DNA of 64,000 bases from Arthrobacter sp. ok362 (lineage in GTDB: Bacteria; Actinomycetota; Actinomycetes; Actinomycetales; Micrococcaceae). Positions 50,137 to 59,635 of this stretch are shown here, piece by piece. The notes under the pieces are model-generated. The model worked only from the letters and a program-made list of their open reading frames with translations. It was not told the DNA's origin and did not search any database. The DNA is taken from positions 248,001-312,000 of the forward strand of contig NZ_FNGC01000002.1 in assembly GCF_900102785.1 (NCBI RefSeq), in the 5' to 3' direction. The position numbers were made by a program, and so were the translations under genes. The stretch's first letter is position 1. Each line of letters starts with the position of its first letter.

Positions 50137-50444
50137 ACGACTCCGCAACCGAACCCCACGCAGGCAACGTCTGGCCGATCTGGGAAGTTTTCGTCCGCTC
50201 CAGCCGCGGCTTATCCCACGTCCACGCAGGGTCGCTGCACGCACCCGACGCGGCCATGGCCTTGCGCAACGCCCGGGACCTCTACACCCGCCGCAACGAA
50301 GGGGTGTCCATCTGGGTGGTCCCGGCCGAGGCCATCGCCTCCAGCGACCCCGATTCCAAAGGATCCTTCTTTGAATCCCCGCAGGGCAAGGACTACCGCC
50401 ATGCCACGTACTACACCAAGAGTGAGGGCGTGAAGCACCTGTGA
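50133..50444 (+). CDS. paaB: Phenylacetyl-CoA epoxidase subunit B
   Basis: 103 residues; the ATG at 50133 overlaps the paaA stop. Conserved segments [43 protein letters not shown] and [14 protein letters not shown] identify PaaB, a small structural subunit that bridges PaaAC heterodimers. The frame continues upstream inside paaA, but this is the recognised start. It overlaps paaC by four bases. Confidence 0.95.
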   Translation: MNDSATEPHAGNVWPIWEVFVRSSRGLSHVHAGSLHAPDAAMALRNARDLYTRRNEGVSIWVVPAEAIASSDPDSKGSFFESPQGKDYRHATYYTKSEGVKHL

Positions 50445-51370
50445 GCACCACACCTGAAACTGCGGTCTCCTCAGGAGAAACAGGCGGCCACGGCGACATC
50501 TCCGTCGGTGTATCCGGTGCCGGCGCCAGCGGTGACGGCACCGCGAGCGCCACCCGCATCACCCCCGGCAACGCCCTCCGCCCCGAAGACATCGCGCTGG
50601 CCGTCAGCCGCGGCGCCGCGAAGCCGAGCGAAGACGTCGCCGAGTTCGCCCTGCGCCTGGGCGACGACGCCCTGATCCTGGCCCAGCGCCTGGGCCACTG
50701 GATCTCCCGCGCGCCGGAGCTCGAAGAGGACGTCGCCCTCGGCAACATCGCCCTGGACGAACTCGGCCACGCCCGGTCCCTCCTGAGCTACGCCGGCGGA
50801 CTGGACGGGCGCAGCGAAGACGATCTCGCCTACCTCCGCCGCGAGCACGAGTTCCGCTCGGCGGCGCTCTTCGAACAGCCGAACGGGGACTTCGCCGTCA
50901 CCATTGCCCGGCAGTTCGTGGTCAGCTACTACCAGTTCGAGCTCTACCGCCGGCTGACGTCCTCCACCGACTCCACCCTGGCCGGCATCGCCGCCAAGGC
51001 GGTCAAGGAAGTGGATTACCACCGGGACCACAGCGCCCAGTGGGTCCTGCGCCTGGCCCTCGGCACGGACGAATCGCGCCAGCGCATGATCCACGCGTTC
51101 AAAGTCATCTGGCCCTACGTGGATGAGCTGTTCCGCGACGACGAGCTCACCGGACGCCTCAGCGAAGCCGGCGCCGCGCCCCAGCCCTCGAGCCTGCGCG
51201 AGGACTTCGACCGGCTCACCGGCGAGGTCCTGGCCGAAGCCGAGCTCGAGGTCCCCAACGTGCAGCCTTCGCCGGGCGGGGGCCGCCGCGGCCTGCACTC
51301 CGAACACCTCGGCTACATCCTCGCCGAGATGCAGGTGCTCGCCCGCGAGTACCCCGGAGCCAGCTGGTAG
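50441..51370 (+). CDS. paaC: Phenylacetyl-CoA epoxidase subunit C
   Basis: 309 residues from a GTG inside the paaB stop. The di-iron-like fold lacks the full ligand set, as in other PaaC proteins; LGNIALDELGHARSLLSYAGG and EVDYHRDHSAQWVLRLALGTDESRQRM are the usual blocks. It pairs with PaaA as a scaffold. The N-terminal ~45 residues are an extra Gly/Ser/Thr-rich extension compared with enterobacterial PaaC (about 250 residues). Confidence 0.94.
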   Translation: MSTTPETAVSSGETGGHGDISVGVSGAGASGDGTASATRITPGNALRPEDIALAVSRGAAKPSEDVAEFALRLGDDALILAQRLGHWISRAPELEEDVALGNIALDELGHARSLLSYAGGLDGRSEDDLAYLRREHEFRSAALFEQPNGDFAVTIARQFVVSYYQFELYRRLTSSTDSTLAGIAAKAVKEVDYHRDHSAQWVLRLALGTDESRQRMIHAFKVIWPYVDELFRDDELTGRLSEAGAAPQPSSLREDFDRLTGEVLAEAELEVPNVQPSPGGGRRGLHSEHLGYILAEMQVLAREYPGASW

Positions 51371-51375
51371 GCACC

Positions 51376-51966
51376 ATGGAAATGTTTGTCTCCGATCCGG
51401 AAACCGCAGAGCGCCGCAACGCCGCCAAGGGCAACACCGCCCAAGAGAAAGCCTGGGCGGTGGCTGCCACAGTGTGCGACCCCGAAATCCCGGTCCTCAC
51501 CATTGCGGATCTCGGCATCCTGCGCGATGTCCAGGTTTCGAAGGAACCAAGCGCTGCCGACGGCGGGATGGTTCCCGCCGTCCTGGTCACCATCACCCCG
51601 ACCTACTCTGGCTGCCCCGCCATGGATGCCATCCGGGATGACCTCACGGCGGCTTTCCACGGCGCGGGGTACCCGAGCGTCCGGATCGAACTTGTCCTCT
51701 CCCCGGCCTGGACCACCGACTGGATGAGCGAGGCCGGCAAGGCCAAGCTGGAGCAGTACGGGATCGCCCCGCCGTCCGGCCGTACAGCTGTTGATGGAAA
51801 AGCAGTCCGGCACGGCGGCCCCATCCGGCTGTCGCTCGCGGTCAAATGCCCGCAGTGCTCGTCGCTGAACACCAAAGAACTCACCCGCTTTGGTTCCACG
51901 TCCTGCAAGGCCCTCTATGTGTGCCAGGACTGCAAGGAACCGTTCGACTATTTCAAAGTTTTGTAA
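51376..51966 (+). CDS. paaD: Phenylacetate-degradation protein PaaD (iron-sulfur assembly-like)
   Basis: 196 residues: a MIP18/DUF59 domain (~30-135; VCDPEIPVLTIADLGILRDV, TYSGCPAMDAIRDDL) and a C-terminal zinc ribbon with four Cys (KCPQCSS, then CKALYVCQDC). PaaD is needed for the activity of the epoxidase complex, probably by maturing its iron centres. It starts six bases after paaC. Confidence 0.93.
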   Translation: MEMFVSDPETAERRNAAKGNTAQEKAWAVAATVCDPEIPVLTIADLGILRDVQVSKEPSAADGGMVPAVLVTITPTYSGCPAMDAIRDDLTAAFHGAGYPSVRIELVLSPAWTTDWMSEAGKAKLEQYGIAPPSGRTAVDGKAVRHGGPIRLSLAVKCPQCSSLNTKELTRFGSTSCKALYVCQDCKEPFDYFKVL

Positions 51967-51981
51967 GGAACAGGTGCTCCC

Positions 51982-53208
51982 ATGACTGTTGTCCGCCAGA
52001 CCGCCGCCGAGCAGGCGGCAGCCACCGGCCGCCGTCGTGCGTCCTTCCACACGCTGGCCGTGGACGAGGTCCGCCGCCTCACCGACGACGCGATCGAAGT
52101 GACGTTCGCGGTCCCCGCCGAGCTGGCCGGGCAGTACGACTACTTGCCTGGCCAGTATGTGGCCCTGCGCACCACCATGCCGGACGAGAACGGCGAGCCG
52201 CACGAGATCCGCCGCAGCTACTCGATCTGCGCCGAACCGCGCAGCTTCGAGGACGGCAGCAGCGAAATCCGGGTCGCCATCAAGAAGGACCTCGGCGGCC
52301 TGTTCTCCACCTGGGCCAACGCCGAGCTCAAAACGGGCGACGTCCTGGATGTCATGAGCCCCATGGGCGCTTTCGTCTCCAAGCACGGCCGCGACGGCAA
52401 GACCGTGGAACAGAACGTCATGAACTCCATGAACCACCCGGAAGAGCTGGCGGGCGAGCCCGGCTCGTTCGTAGCGATCGCCGCAGGCTCCGGCATCACC
52501 CCCGTGATCGCCATCGCCCGCACCTTGCTGGCGGCCCACCCGGAGACCCGCTTCGACCTCATCTACGCCAACAAGGCCGCCATGGACGTGATGTTCCTCG
52601 AAGAACTCGCGGACCTGAAGGACAAATACCCGGCCCGGCTGGCGCTGCACCACGTGCTCTCGCGTGAACAGCGGATCGCGCCGCTGCTCAGCGGCAGGAT
52701 CGACGCCGAGAAGCTGCAGGGACTGCTAGGCACCGCCATCCACGCTGACGACGTCGACGAATGGTTCCTCTGCGGCCCGTTCGAACTCGTCCAGCTGTGC
52801 CGGGACACCCTCGCCGCGCGCGGCGTCGCCCCGGAGCACGTCCGCTTCGAACTGTTCACCTCCGGCAAGCCCGACCGCCCCGAGGGCAACATTGGCCGGC
52901 CTGTGATCGCGGACGAATCAAAGGAGACCTACAAGATCACGTTCAAGCTGGACGGTTTGCAGGGCGAAGTGTCGAGCCCCACCCACGCCCGCGAATCCAT
53001 CCTCAACGCCGCCCTCCGAGTCCGCCCGGACGTGCCGTTCGCCTGTGCCGGCGGCGTCTGCGGGACCTGCCGGGCCAAGGTGGTCAGCGGCAATGTCAGC
53101 ATGGACGAGAACTACGCCCTGGAGCAGGACGAGCTCGACAAGGGCTACGTCCTGACCTGCCAGTCACACCCCACCACCCCGGAAGTCATGGTCGACTTCG
53201 ACGTTTAG
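51982..53208 (+). CDS. paaE: Phenylacetyl-CoA epoxidase reductase subunit
   Basis: 408 residues. An N-terminal FAD domain (~20-135; YLPGQYVALRTTM, RRSYSICAEP), an NAD(P) domain (~140-265; IAAGSGITPVIAIARTLL, CGPFELVQLC), and a C-terminal plant-type [2Fe-2S] domain with CAGGVCGTCRAK and a final Cys in LTCQSHP. It passes electrons from NADPH to the PaaAC di-iron site. Last subunit gene of the paaABCDE set. Confidence 0.95.
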   Translation: MTVVRQTAAEQAAATGRRRASFHTLAVDEVRRLTDDAIEVTFAVPAELAGQYDYLPGQYVALRTTMPDENGEPHEIRRSYSICAEPRSFEDGSSEIRVAIKKDLGGLFSTWANAELKTGDVLDVMSPMGAFVSKHGRDGKTVEQNVMNSMNHPEELAGEPGSFVAIAAGSGITPVIAIARTLLAAHPETRFDLIYANKAAMDVMFLEELADLKDKYPARLALHHVLSREQRIAPLLSGRIDAEKLQGLLGTAIHADDVDEWFLCGPFELVQLCRDTLAARGVAPEHVRFELFTSGKPDRPEGNIGRPVIADESKETYKITFKLDGLQGEVSSPTHARESILNAALRVRPDVPFACAGGVCGTCRAKVVSGNVSMDENYALEQDELDKGYVLTCQSHPTTPEVMVDFDV

Positions 53209-53247
53209 GTTTTTTCGGCGCCCGCCTTTTCGAATCCAAGGAGCCCC

Positions 53248-54027
53248 ATGATTTCCCTGTCCATCGCCGACGGCGTCGCCGAGGTCGTACTCGATGCCCC
53301 GCACAAGCTGAACTCCCTCGACGAGCAGGCACTCGCGGATTTGTCCCAGGCGTACGACGACGCCGCTGACGCCGCCGCGCGCGGCGAGGTCCGGGCACTG
53401 CTGCTCCGCGGCGAGGGCCGCGCCTTCTGCGCCGGCCGGGACATTGCCGGCGTAACCCCGGAAAGCGACGATGCGCAGGCGTACCTGGGCGGGCTCGTCC
53501 AGCCGCTGCTCAAGAAAATGAGCGCTTTCCCCGCGCCCACATTCGCCGCGGCGCAAGGCGCCTGCCTCGGCGTGGGCTTGGGCCTGCTGCTGGCCACGGA
53601 TGTGGTCTACGTGGCGGAGAATGCCAAGTTCGGCTCGCCGTTCGCCAAGCTCGGCGCCACCCTCGATTCCGGCGGGCACTGGTATTTCACCGAGCGCCTT
53701 GGCATGCACCGGACCCTGGACCTGATTTACACGGCCGAGCTCATGAGCGGCGCTGACGCTGTGGCGCAGGGCCTGTTCAGCCGGGCCATGCCCGCGGCGG
53801 AACTGCTGGAGAATACCCGGGCCATCGTGGCCGGCGTTGCCACCGGCGCCACTGGTGCGTTCAGGGCCAGCAAGGAGCTCGTGGCGCACATCCGGGACCA
53901 GCGGCTGGGGCTGTGGGGGGCCATGGAAGAGGAAAACGCGGAGCAGGCACGGCTGTGCAAGAGCGAGGACTACGCCGAGGGTTTCCGCGCCTTCCAGGAG
54001 AAGCGCAGCCCGGTATTCAAGGGCTGA
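53248..54027 (+). CDS. paaG: 2-(1,2-epoxyphenyl)acetyl-CoA isomerase (enoyl-CoA isomerase)
   Basis: 259 residues of the crotonase family: ALLLRGEGRAFCAGRDIAGV (oxyanion hole), AAQGACLGVGLGLLLATDVVY and KFGSPFAKLGATLDSGGHWYF, where an Asp replaces the first hydratase Glu, as in PaaG isomerases. It turns the ring epoxide into oxepin-CoA. It follows paaE by 39 bases in the same operon. PaaF-type hydratase activity is less likely because the hydratase Glu pair is missing. Confidence 0.88.
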   Translation: MISLSIADGVAEVVLDAPHKLNSLDEQALADLSQAYDDAADAAARGEVRALLLRGEGRAFCAGRDIAGVTPESDDAQAYLGGLVQPLLKKMSAFPAPTFAAAQGACLGVGLGLLLATDVVYVAENAKFGSPFAKLGATLDSGGHWYFTERLGMHRTLDLIYTAELMSGADAVAQGLFSRAMPAAELLENTRAIVAGVATGATGAFRASKELVAHIRDQRLGLWGAMEEENAEQARLCKSEDYAEGFRAFQEKRSPVFKG

Positions 54028-54124
54028 CCGGCGGCGCGGCGGGGCCCCCGGAAACGCGTTGGCCGGGTACTCGTCTTTGTCTCGAAGCATTCTCATTTCC
54101 GGAACCCACTTGTAAAGTTCGGTT

Positions 54125-55015
54125 ATGAGTCTGGGGAGATCTGTAACTAAAGCTGTCATACCCGCGGCGGGACTGGGAACGCGCTTCCTGCCGGCCACTA
54201 AGGCAATGCCCAAGGAAATGCTTCCGGTGGTCGACCAGCCGGCCATCCAATACGTTGTGGAAGAAGCCGTCCGGGCCGGACTGACGGATCTGCTGATGGT
54301 TACCGGGCGCCAGAAGCGTGCGCTGGAAGACCACTTCGACCGCGAACCCTCGCTGGAGCACGCCCTCGAACTCAAGGGTGATTTCGACAGGCTGGAGGCC
54401 GTCCGCCACGCCTCCCGCCTGGGCCCGCTGCACTACGTGCGCCAGGGCGACCCCAGGGGGCTTGGTCATGCAGTCCTCTGCGCCCGCCAACACGTGGGCT
54501 ACGAGCCGTTCGCCGTCCTGCTGGGCGATGACCTGATCGACGAGCGGGACGAGCTGCTGACCACCATGATGGACGTCCAAGCCCGGACCGGCGGCTCCGT
54601 CGTGGCGCTGATCGAGGTGGACCCCGTGGAAATCAGCGCCTACGGCTGCGCCGACATTTCGGCTGTGCCAGGCCAAGACCATGTGCGGGTCAACCGGCTC
54701 GTGGAAAAACCCGACGTCGCCGATGCCCCGTCCAATCTGGCCGTGATCGGCCGCTATGTCCTGCATCCGGAGGTTTTCGATGTCCTGGAGGACACTCCGC
54801 CCGGCCGCGGCGGCGAGATCCAGCTCACCGATGCGCTGCAAACCCTTGCCGTGTCAGACTGCGAGGGCAGCGGCGTCTACGGCGTGGTCTTCAGGGGCCG
54901 CCGGTACGACACTGGAGACAAACTCAGCTACCTCAAGGCGGTTATCTCGATGGCCGCCGACCGGGTGGAGTTCGGCGAGGAGCTCCGGGCCTGGATGAAA
55001 GTGTTCGCTGGCTAG
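54125..55015 (+). CDS. galU: UTP-glucose-1-phosphate uridylyltransferase
   Basis: 296 residues: the nucleotidyltransferase motif AAGLGTRFLPATKAMPKEMLPV at the start, then DLLMVTGRQKRALEDHFD and VNRLVEKPDVADAPSNLAVIGRYVL. It forms UDP-glucose for cell-wall polymers. TAAAGT ends six bases before the ATG and there is no ribosome site: probably leaderless. The 3' end overlaps the convergent Lrp gene by four bases. Confidence 0.94.
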   Translation: MSLGRSVTKAVIPAAGLGTRFLPATKAMPKEMLPVVDQPAIQYVVEEAVRAGLTDLLMVTGRQKRALEDHFDREPSLEHALELKGDFDRLEAVRHASRLGPLHYVRQGDPRGLGHAVLCARQHVGYEPFAVLLGDDLIDERDELLTTMMDVQARTGGSVVALIEVDPVEISAYGCADISAVPGQDHVRVNRLVEKPDVADAPSNLAVIGRYVLHPEVFDVLEDTPPGRGGEIQLTDALQTLAVSDCEGSGVYGVVFRGRRYDTGDKLSYLKAVISMAADRVEFGEELRAWMKVFAG

Positions 55016-55476
55016 CGTGTGTCCACATCTTCGAACACCAGGAATGTCTGGGTGTCCAGGACTCCCGGCATGGACTGCAGTTGGTCGAAGATCACCCGGC
55101 GCAGGTCAATGTTGTCCACAGCGCGCACCAGCAGGATGACATCGAAGTCCCCGCCCACCAGCGCGATGTGATGGACCTCGGGGATGGCTCGCAGCAGTTC
55201 GCGCAGTTCGCGCCAGGAATGCTGGCGTACCTTAAGCGTGACGTAGGCAGAAGACTTCAAGCCGGCCTTGATGGGATCCACCAGGGCGGTGAACTTGGTC
55301 AGGACACCTTCACCGGTGAGCCGGGCAATCCGGGTATACGCGTGGGCGCGGGAAATGTGCACGTTCTCGGCCACCTGGGTCACGGACATCCGGCCGTCAC
55401 GGGTCAGCTCCGCAATGATGTTCCGGTCCACATCGTCCAGCGGCACCGGCACCTGCTCCGCCTCAAGCTCTGCCAT
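55012..55476 (-). CDS. Lrp/AsnC-family regulator, probable regulator of the BCKDH operon
   Basis: 154 residues from the ATG at 55476: an AsnC helix-turn-helix (VDRNIIAELTRDGRMSVTQVAENVHISRAHAYTRIARL) and a C-terminal RAM ligand domain (VTLKVRQHSWRELRELL, IHHIALVGGDFDVILLV-like block). It is divergent from the 2-oxoacid dehydrogenase operon, the arrangement seen for BkdR activators that sense branched-chain amino acids. The GGAGG site is eleven bases upstream. Confidence 0.88.
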   Translation of the reverse strand: MAELEAEQVPVPLDDVDRNIIAELTRDGRMSVTQVAENVHISRAHAYTRIARLTGEGVLTKFTALVDPIKAGLKSSAYVTLKVRQHSWRELRELLRAIPEVHHIALVGGDFDVILLVRAVDNIDLRRVIFDQLQSMPGVLDTQTFLVFEDVDTR

Positions 55477-55634
55477 TCGTCTACAACCTCCGCCGGTAAT
55501 CCAGCTCACACTTACGATTCGTCTTCCAGACTAGGGCAAATTTGTGGACTTCTCCACGATTTGTGGTGGAGGTGGATACGAAACATCGGCTGGCGGATAC
55601 TGGGAAAGATTAGTGGCTACAGAAGGACGGACCA

Positions 55635-56864
55635 ATGACGATCTCCGCAGACCGCGCTGCGCAGCAACATGCCCAGCAGGCCGCGCAGCAAAACCCAGCC
55701 AGTGATGCCGTGAGCAAGTTCGGCATCACAGTTGAGGACTACATGCTCCCGGCCCGCCACCAGATCCAGATGGTCGGTCCCGACGGCACCCTGAATCCCC
55801 ACACGGAGCAGGGCGCCCAGCCCGGGCACGAATACAGCCTGCCCAGCGAGGCCGAACTGCTGGCCGCCTACGAGCAGCTCGTCGTCGGCCGCCGCGTCAA
55901 TGACCAGAACTCCGCGCTGGTCCGGCAGGGCCGCATGGCCGTCTACCCCTCCAGCCACGGCCAGGAGGCGTGCCAGGTTGCCTCCGCCCTGTGCCTTGCC
56001 GAGGGTGACTGGCTGTTCCCCACCTACCGCGACTCCGTGGCCGTGATGGCCCGCGGCGTGGATCCCGTCCAGACCATGACGCTCTTCCGCGGCGACTGGC
56101 ACGGCGGTTACGACCCCGCCAAGAACAAGGTCGGCATCCAGTGCACCCCGCTGACCACCCAGCTGCTGCACGGCGTCGGCGTTGCCCACGCCGCCAAGCT
56201 GCGCGGCGAGGACACAGTGGTCCTGGCCATGTGCGGCGACGGCGCCACAAGCGAAGGCGACTTCCACGAGGCCCTGAATTTCGCCGCCGTCTTCCACCTG
56301 CCTGTGGTCTTCTTCGTCCAGAACAACCAGTACGCGATCTCCGTGCCGCTCGCGCATCAGTCGGTTGCGCCCTCGCTGGCCCACAAGGCCGTGGGCTATG
56401 GCATGGCCGGCGAACGCGTGGACGGCAACGACGTCGTGGCCCTGCTCGCCGTCCTCGGCCGGGCCGTCAAGCTCGCCCGGGAAGGTTCCGGCCCGCTCCT
56501 CGTGGAGGCGCACACCTACCGGATGCAGGCGCACACCAACGCCGACGACGCCACTCGCTACCGGCAGGACAGCGAAGTGGCCGAATGGGTGGCCAAGGAC
56601 CCGCTGAGCCGGATGCAGACCTACCTGACGGACCGCGGCCTGCTGGACGATGACCGCGCCGCCAAGATCGCCGAAAAGGCGGAGGCAGTTGCCACGCAGC
56701 TGCGCGAAGGCCTCAGCGAAGAGGTGCCGGTGGAACCGCAGGACCTCTTCAAGTACGTCTTCTCCACCCCCACCCCACAGTTGAAGGAACAGTCAGCCAT
56801 GCTCGCCGACGAACTGGCCCGCGACGCCGCGTCCGCATCCACCGCAACGGAGGCCGGCAAATGA
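55635..56864 (+). CDS. bkdA: Branched-chain 2-oxoacid dehydrogenase E1 component, alpha subunit
   Basis: 409 residues with the thiamine-diphosphate motif GDGATSEGDFHEALNFAAVF through VQNNQYAIS (GDG to NN), plus YPSSHGQEACQVASALCL and the Arg/His block YRMQAHTNADDATRYR that carries the phosphorylation-loop segment in animal enzymes. It decarboxylates branched-chain 2-oxoacids. A pyruvate or acetoin substrate is possible, but the adjacent Lrp gene favours branched-chain acids. It ends ATGA, overlapping the beta subunit start. Confidence 0.87.
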   Translation: MTISADRAAQQHAQQAAQQNPASDAVSKFGITVEDYMLPARHQIQMVGPDGTLNPHTEQGAQPGHEYSLPSEAELLAAYEQLVVGRRVNDQNSALVRQGRMAVYPSSHGQEACQVASALCLAEGDWLFPTYRDSVAVMARGVDPVQTMTLFRGDWHGGYDPAKNKVGIQCTPLTTQLLHGVGVAHAAKLRGEDTVVLAMCGDGATSEGDFHEALNFAAVFHLPVVFFVQNNQYAISVPLAHQSVAPSLAHKAVGYGMAGERVDGNDVVALLAVLGRAVKLAREGSGPLLVEAHTYRMQAHTNADDATRYRQDSEVAEWVAKDPLSRMQTYLTDRGLLDDDRAAKIAEKAEAVATQLREGLSEEVPVEPQDLFKYVFSTPTPQLKEQSAMLADELARDAASASTATEAGK

Positions 56865-57973
56865 GTCCCACCATCTCCACGTCCTCCGAGGTGAACGGCA
56901 ACGTCAGCGCTGCGACCGCCCGCGCGGCCGCCAAGGCCGCTGTTGAGGCCGAAAAAACCGGCCCGCAGACCATCACGCTGGCCAAGGCGCTCAACACCGC
57001 GATGGCTGACGCCATGCACGCGGACCCCTCGGTCCTGGTCTTCGGCGAGGATGTCGGCATGCTCGGCGGCGTCTTCCGCATCACGGACGGGCTCACCAAG
57101 ACCTTCGGCACGAGCCGCTGCTTCGACACCCCGCTGGCCGAATCCGGAATCGTCGGCATGGCCGTGGGCATGGCCATGAACGGCATGCGTCCGGTCATCG
57201 AGATGCAGTTCGACGCGTTCGCCTACCCGGCCTTCGAACAGATCGTCAGCCACGTGGCCAAGATGCACAACCGCACCAAGGGCGCCGTGAAGCTGCCCAT
57301 GGTCATCCGGGTCCCGTACGCCGGCGGCATCGGCGGAGTGGAGCACCACTGTGACTCCTCCGAGGCCTACTACGCGCACACCGCCGGCCTGAAGGTCTTC
57401 ACCCCCGCCACCGTGGCCGACGGCTACCGGATGCTCCGCGAAGCCATCGACTCCGATGATCCCGTCATGTTCATGGAGCCCAAGAAGCTGTATTGGTCCA
57501 AGGACCAGGTGGACCTGGACGCGCTGCGCGCCGAGCACGCCACGAACACCGAGCGCGGCACGTCCTCCGAGGGCCGGGCCGCCGTCGCCCGCCCCGGCAC
57601 CGACGCCACGCTGATCGCCTACGGACCGTCCGTCCCGACGGCGCTCGCCGCCGCGGCCGCCGCCGCCGAGGAAGGCCGCTCGCTGGAAGTGATCGATGTC
57701 CGCTCGATCGTGCCGTTCGACGACGAGACCGTCTGCGCCTCGGTCCGCAAGACCGGCCGCGCAGTGGTCATCGCCGAGGCCCACGGCTTCGCGTCCGTGG
57801 CCTCGGAAATCGTCGCCCGGGTCCAGGAACGCTGTTTCCACCATCTGGCCGCGCCGATCCGCCGCGTCACCGGCTTCGACGTGCCCTACCCGGCGCCCAA
57901 GCTCGAGCACTACTACCTGCCCGGCGTGGACCGCATCCTCGACGCCGTTGACGACCTCCAGTGGGAAGACTGA
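56861..57973 (+). CDS. bkdB: Branched-chain 2-oxoacid dehydrogenase E1 component, beta subunit
   Basis: 370 residues of the transketolase-like beta subunit: VLVFGEDVGMLGGVFRITDGL, DTPLAESGIVGMAVGMAMNGMRPV, and the C-terminal transketolase_C domain with VPYPAPKLEHYYLP. The N-terminal ~35 residues are an extra Ala/Ser-rich stretch before QTITLAKAL. It overlaps the alpha gene by four bases and lies two bases before the E2 gene. Confidence 0.9.
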   Translation: MSPTISTSSEVNGNVSAATARAAAKAAVEAEKTGPQTITLAKALNTAMADAMHADPSVLVFGEDVGMLGGVFRITDGLTKTFGTSRCFDTPLAESGIVGMAVGMAMNGMRPVIEMQFDAFAYPAFEQIVSHVAKMHNRTKGAVKLPMVIRVPYAGGIGGVEHHCDSSEAYYAHTAGLKVFTPATVADGYRMLREAIDSDDPVMFMEPKKLYWSKDQVDLDALRAEHATNTERGTSSEGRAAVARPGTDATLIAYGPSVPTALAAAAAAAEEGRSLEVIDVRSIVPFDDETVCASVRKTGRAVVIAEAHGFASVASEIVARVQERCFHHLAAPIRRVTGFDVPYPAPKLEHYYLPGVDRILDAVDDLQWED

Positions 57974-57975
57974 CC

Positions 57976-59559
57976 ATGAGCGAACCGAAAGTATTCCTCC
58001 TGCCTGACCTGGGCGAAGGCCTCACCGAAGCCGAGCTCGTGAACTGGCTCGTGGCCGTGGGCGACGAGATCCGCGTGGACCAGCCGATCGCCGAAGTGGA
58101 GACCGCCAAGTCCATGGTGGAGGTGCCCTCGCCGTACGCCGGCACTGTGGCCGTGCTGCACGGCGAGCCCGGCCAGACGCTCGACGTCGGCAAGCCGCTG
58201 ATCTCGGTGATGCCGGTTGGCGCTTCTGTTGCTTCCGCCGCCGCTGGCGCTGGTTCCGCTGGGGCCGGTGTGGCCGCCGCGGATGATGCCGCCCCCGCCC
58301 CTTCGCCGGACGACATTGCTGCAAGCAGCATGCCGTCCGGCTCCGACAGGCCCGATGCCACTCCCGGGGCGGCATCATCCGCGTCGGCTGAGTCGGGTGC
58401 GGCAGTCGCCTCTTCTTCATCCGCTGCCGCTGCTGCCGCTGAGGCGTACCGCGAGGAGGAGAAGGCTGGGTCGGGGAATGTCCTGATTGGGTACGGTACT
58501 CCTGGCGGGCATGGGGTTGCCCGCCGGAGCCGGGCTCCTAAGCGGGCCGCGACGGCTGAGTCTGTCAGCGGGGTGTCTGCTGCCGAGAAGGCTGCCGATG
58601 ACCTGGTGCTGCTGCGGACCCGGGTGCCGGGGAAGCTGGGGGCGGTTATTTCTCCGCTGGTTCGCCGGATGGCGCGCGATCATGGGGTTGATTTGGGGGA
58701 ACTCCAGGGGTCGGGGGCCAGCGGGCTCATCATGCGGCGCGATGTCGAAGCCGTCATCAAGCCCTCACCGGTGGTTGAGCGCCCGGCCGTGGATCCGGCC
58801 GCTCCGGCGTCTGCGTCCGGCACCGACGCACGTACCGGGCTGGGCATTTCCGGACGCACAGCGGTCCGTGGAGTGCGCAAGGCGGTCGCGGCGAACATGA
58901 CGCGCAGCCGGTCCGAGATCCCGGAAGCCACGGTGTGGGTGGACGTGGACGCCACGGCGCTCGTCGAGATGCGTGCGGCGCTGAAGAAGGCGGACCCGCA
59001 CATCACCCCGGGCCTGCTGGCTTTCATCGCCCGGTTCGTCACCGCGGGGCTGAAGAAGTTCCCGGAGCTGAACACCAGGATCGTGACCACAGAGGACACC
59101 GCCGGCGGTGCAATGCAGGAGATTGTGGCCTTCGACGGCGTCAACCTCGGTTTCGCGGCGCAGACCGACCGCGGACTGATGGTGCCGTCGGTGCGGAACG
59201 CGGACAAGCTCAGCGCCCGCGAACTGGACGCCGAGATCCGGCGCCTCACCGCCGTCGTGCGTGAGGGCAAGGCGACCCCGGCGGAGCTGGGCAGCGGCAC
59301 CTTCACGCTGAACAACTACGGCGTGTTCGGGGTTGACGGTTCCGCCGCGATCATCAACCACCCCGAAGTGGGGATCCTGGGCGTCGGGCGGATCATCGAC
59401 AAGCCCTGGGTGCTCAACGGCGAGCTCGCGGTCCGTAAGGTCACCGAGCTGACCCTCACGTTCGACCACCGGGTGTGCGACGGCGGCACGGCGGGCGGCT
59501 TCCTGCGCTATGTCGCCGACGCCATCGAGAACCCGGGGTCGGCGCTCGCGGACATGTGA
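57976..59559 (+). CDS. bkdC: Dihydrolipoamide acyltransferase (E2) of the 2-oxoacid dehydrogenase
   Basis: 527 residues: one lipoyl domain (1-~80; the lipoylated Lys45 in VETAKSMVEVP), a long Ala/Ser/Pro linker (~82-205), a peripheral-subunit-binding domain (~218-255; VISPLVRRMARDHGVDLGEL), and the catalytic domain (~295-527) ending with the active-site FDHRVCDGGTAGGF. It transfers the acyl group to CoA. Within the linker the coding DNA uses more T-ending codons than elsewhere, as expected for a fast-drifting region. The ATG follows GGGAAGACTGACC. The E3 gene is not in the window. Confidence 0.93.
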   Translation: MSEPKVFLLPDLGEGLTEAELVNWLVAVGDEIRVDQPIAEVETAKSMVEVPSPYAGTVAVLHGEPGQTLDVGKPLISVMPVGASVASAAAGAGSAGAGVAAADDAAPAPSPDDIAASSMPSGSDRPDATPGAASSASAESGAAVASSSSAAAAAAEAYREEEKAGSGNVLIGYGTPGGHGVARRSRAPKRAATAESVSGVSAAEKAADDLVLLRTRVPGKLGAVISPLVRRMARDHGVDLGELQGSGASGLIMRRDVEAVIKPSPVVERPAVDPAAPASASGTDARTGLGISGRTAVRGVRKAVAANMTRSRSEIPEATVWVDVDATALVEMRAALKKADPHITPGLLAFIARFVTAGLKKFPELNTRIVTTEDTAGGAMQEIVAFDGVNLGFAAQTDRGLMVPSVRNADKLSARELDAEIRRLTAVVREGKATPAELGSGTFTLNNYGVFGVDGSAAIINHPEVGILGVGRIIDKPWVLNGELAVRKVTELTLTFDHRVCDGGTAGGFLRYVADAIENPGSALADM

Positions 59560-59635
59560 GCACTTGGCCCATAGAGGCTTCGCTGGCCGGGGATTCCCGG
59601 GTGGGGGCGGGGGCCACACGGTCAGTGCTGTGCGG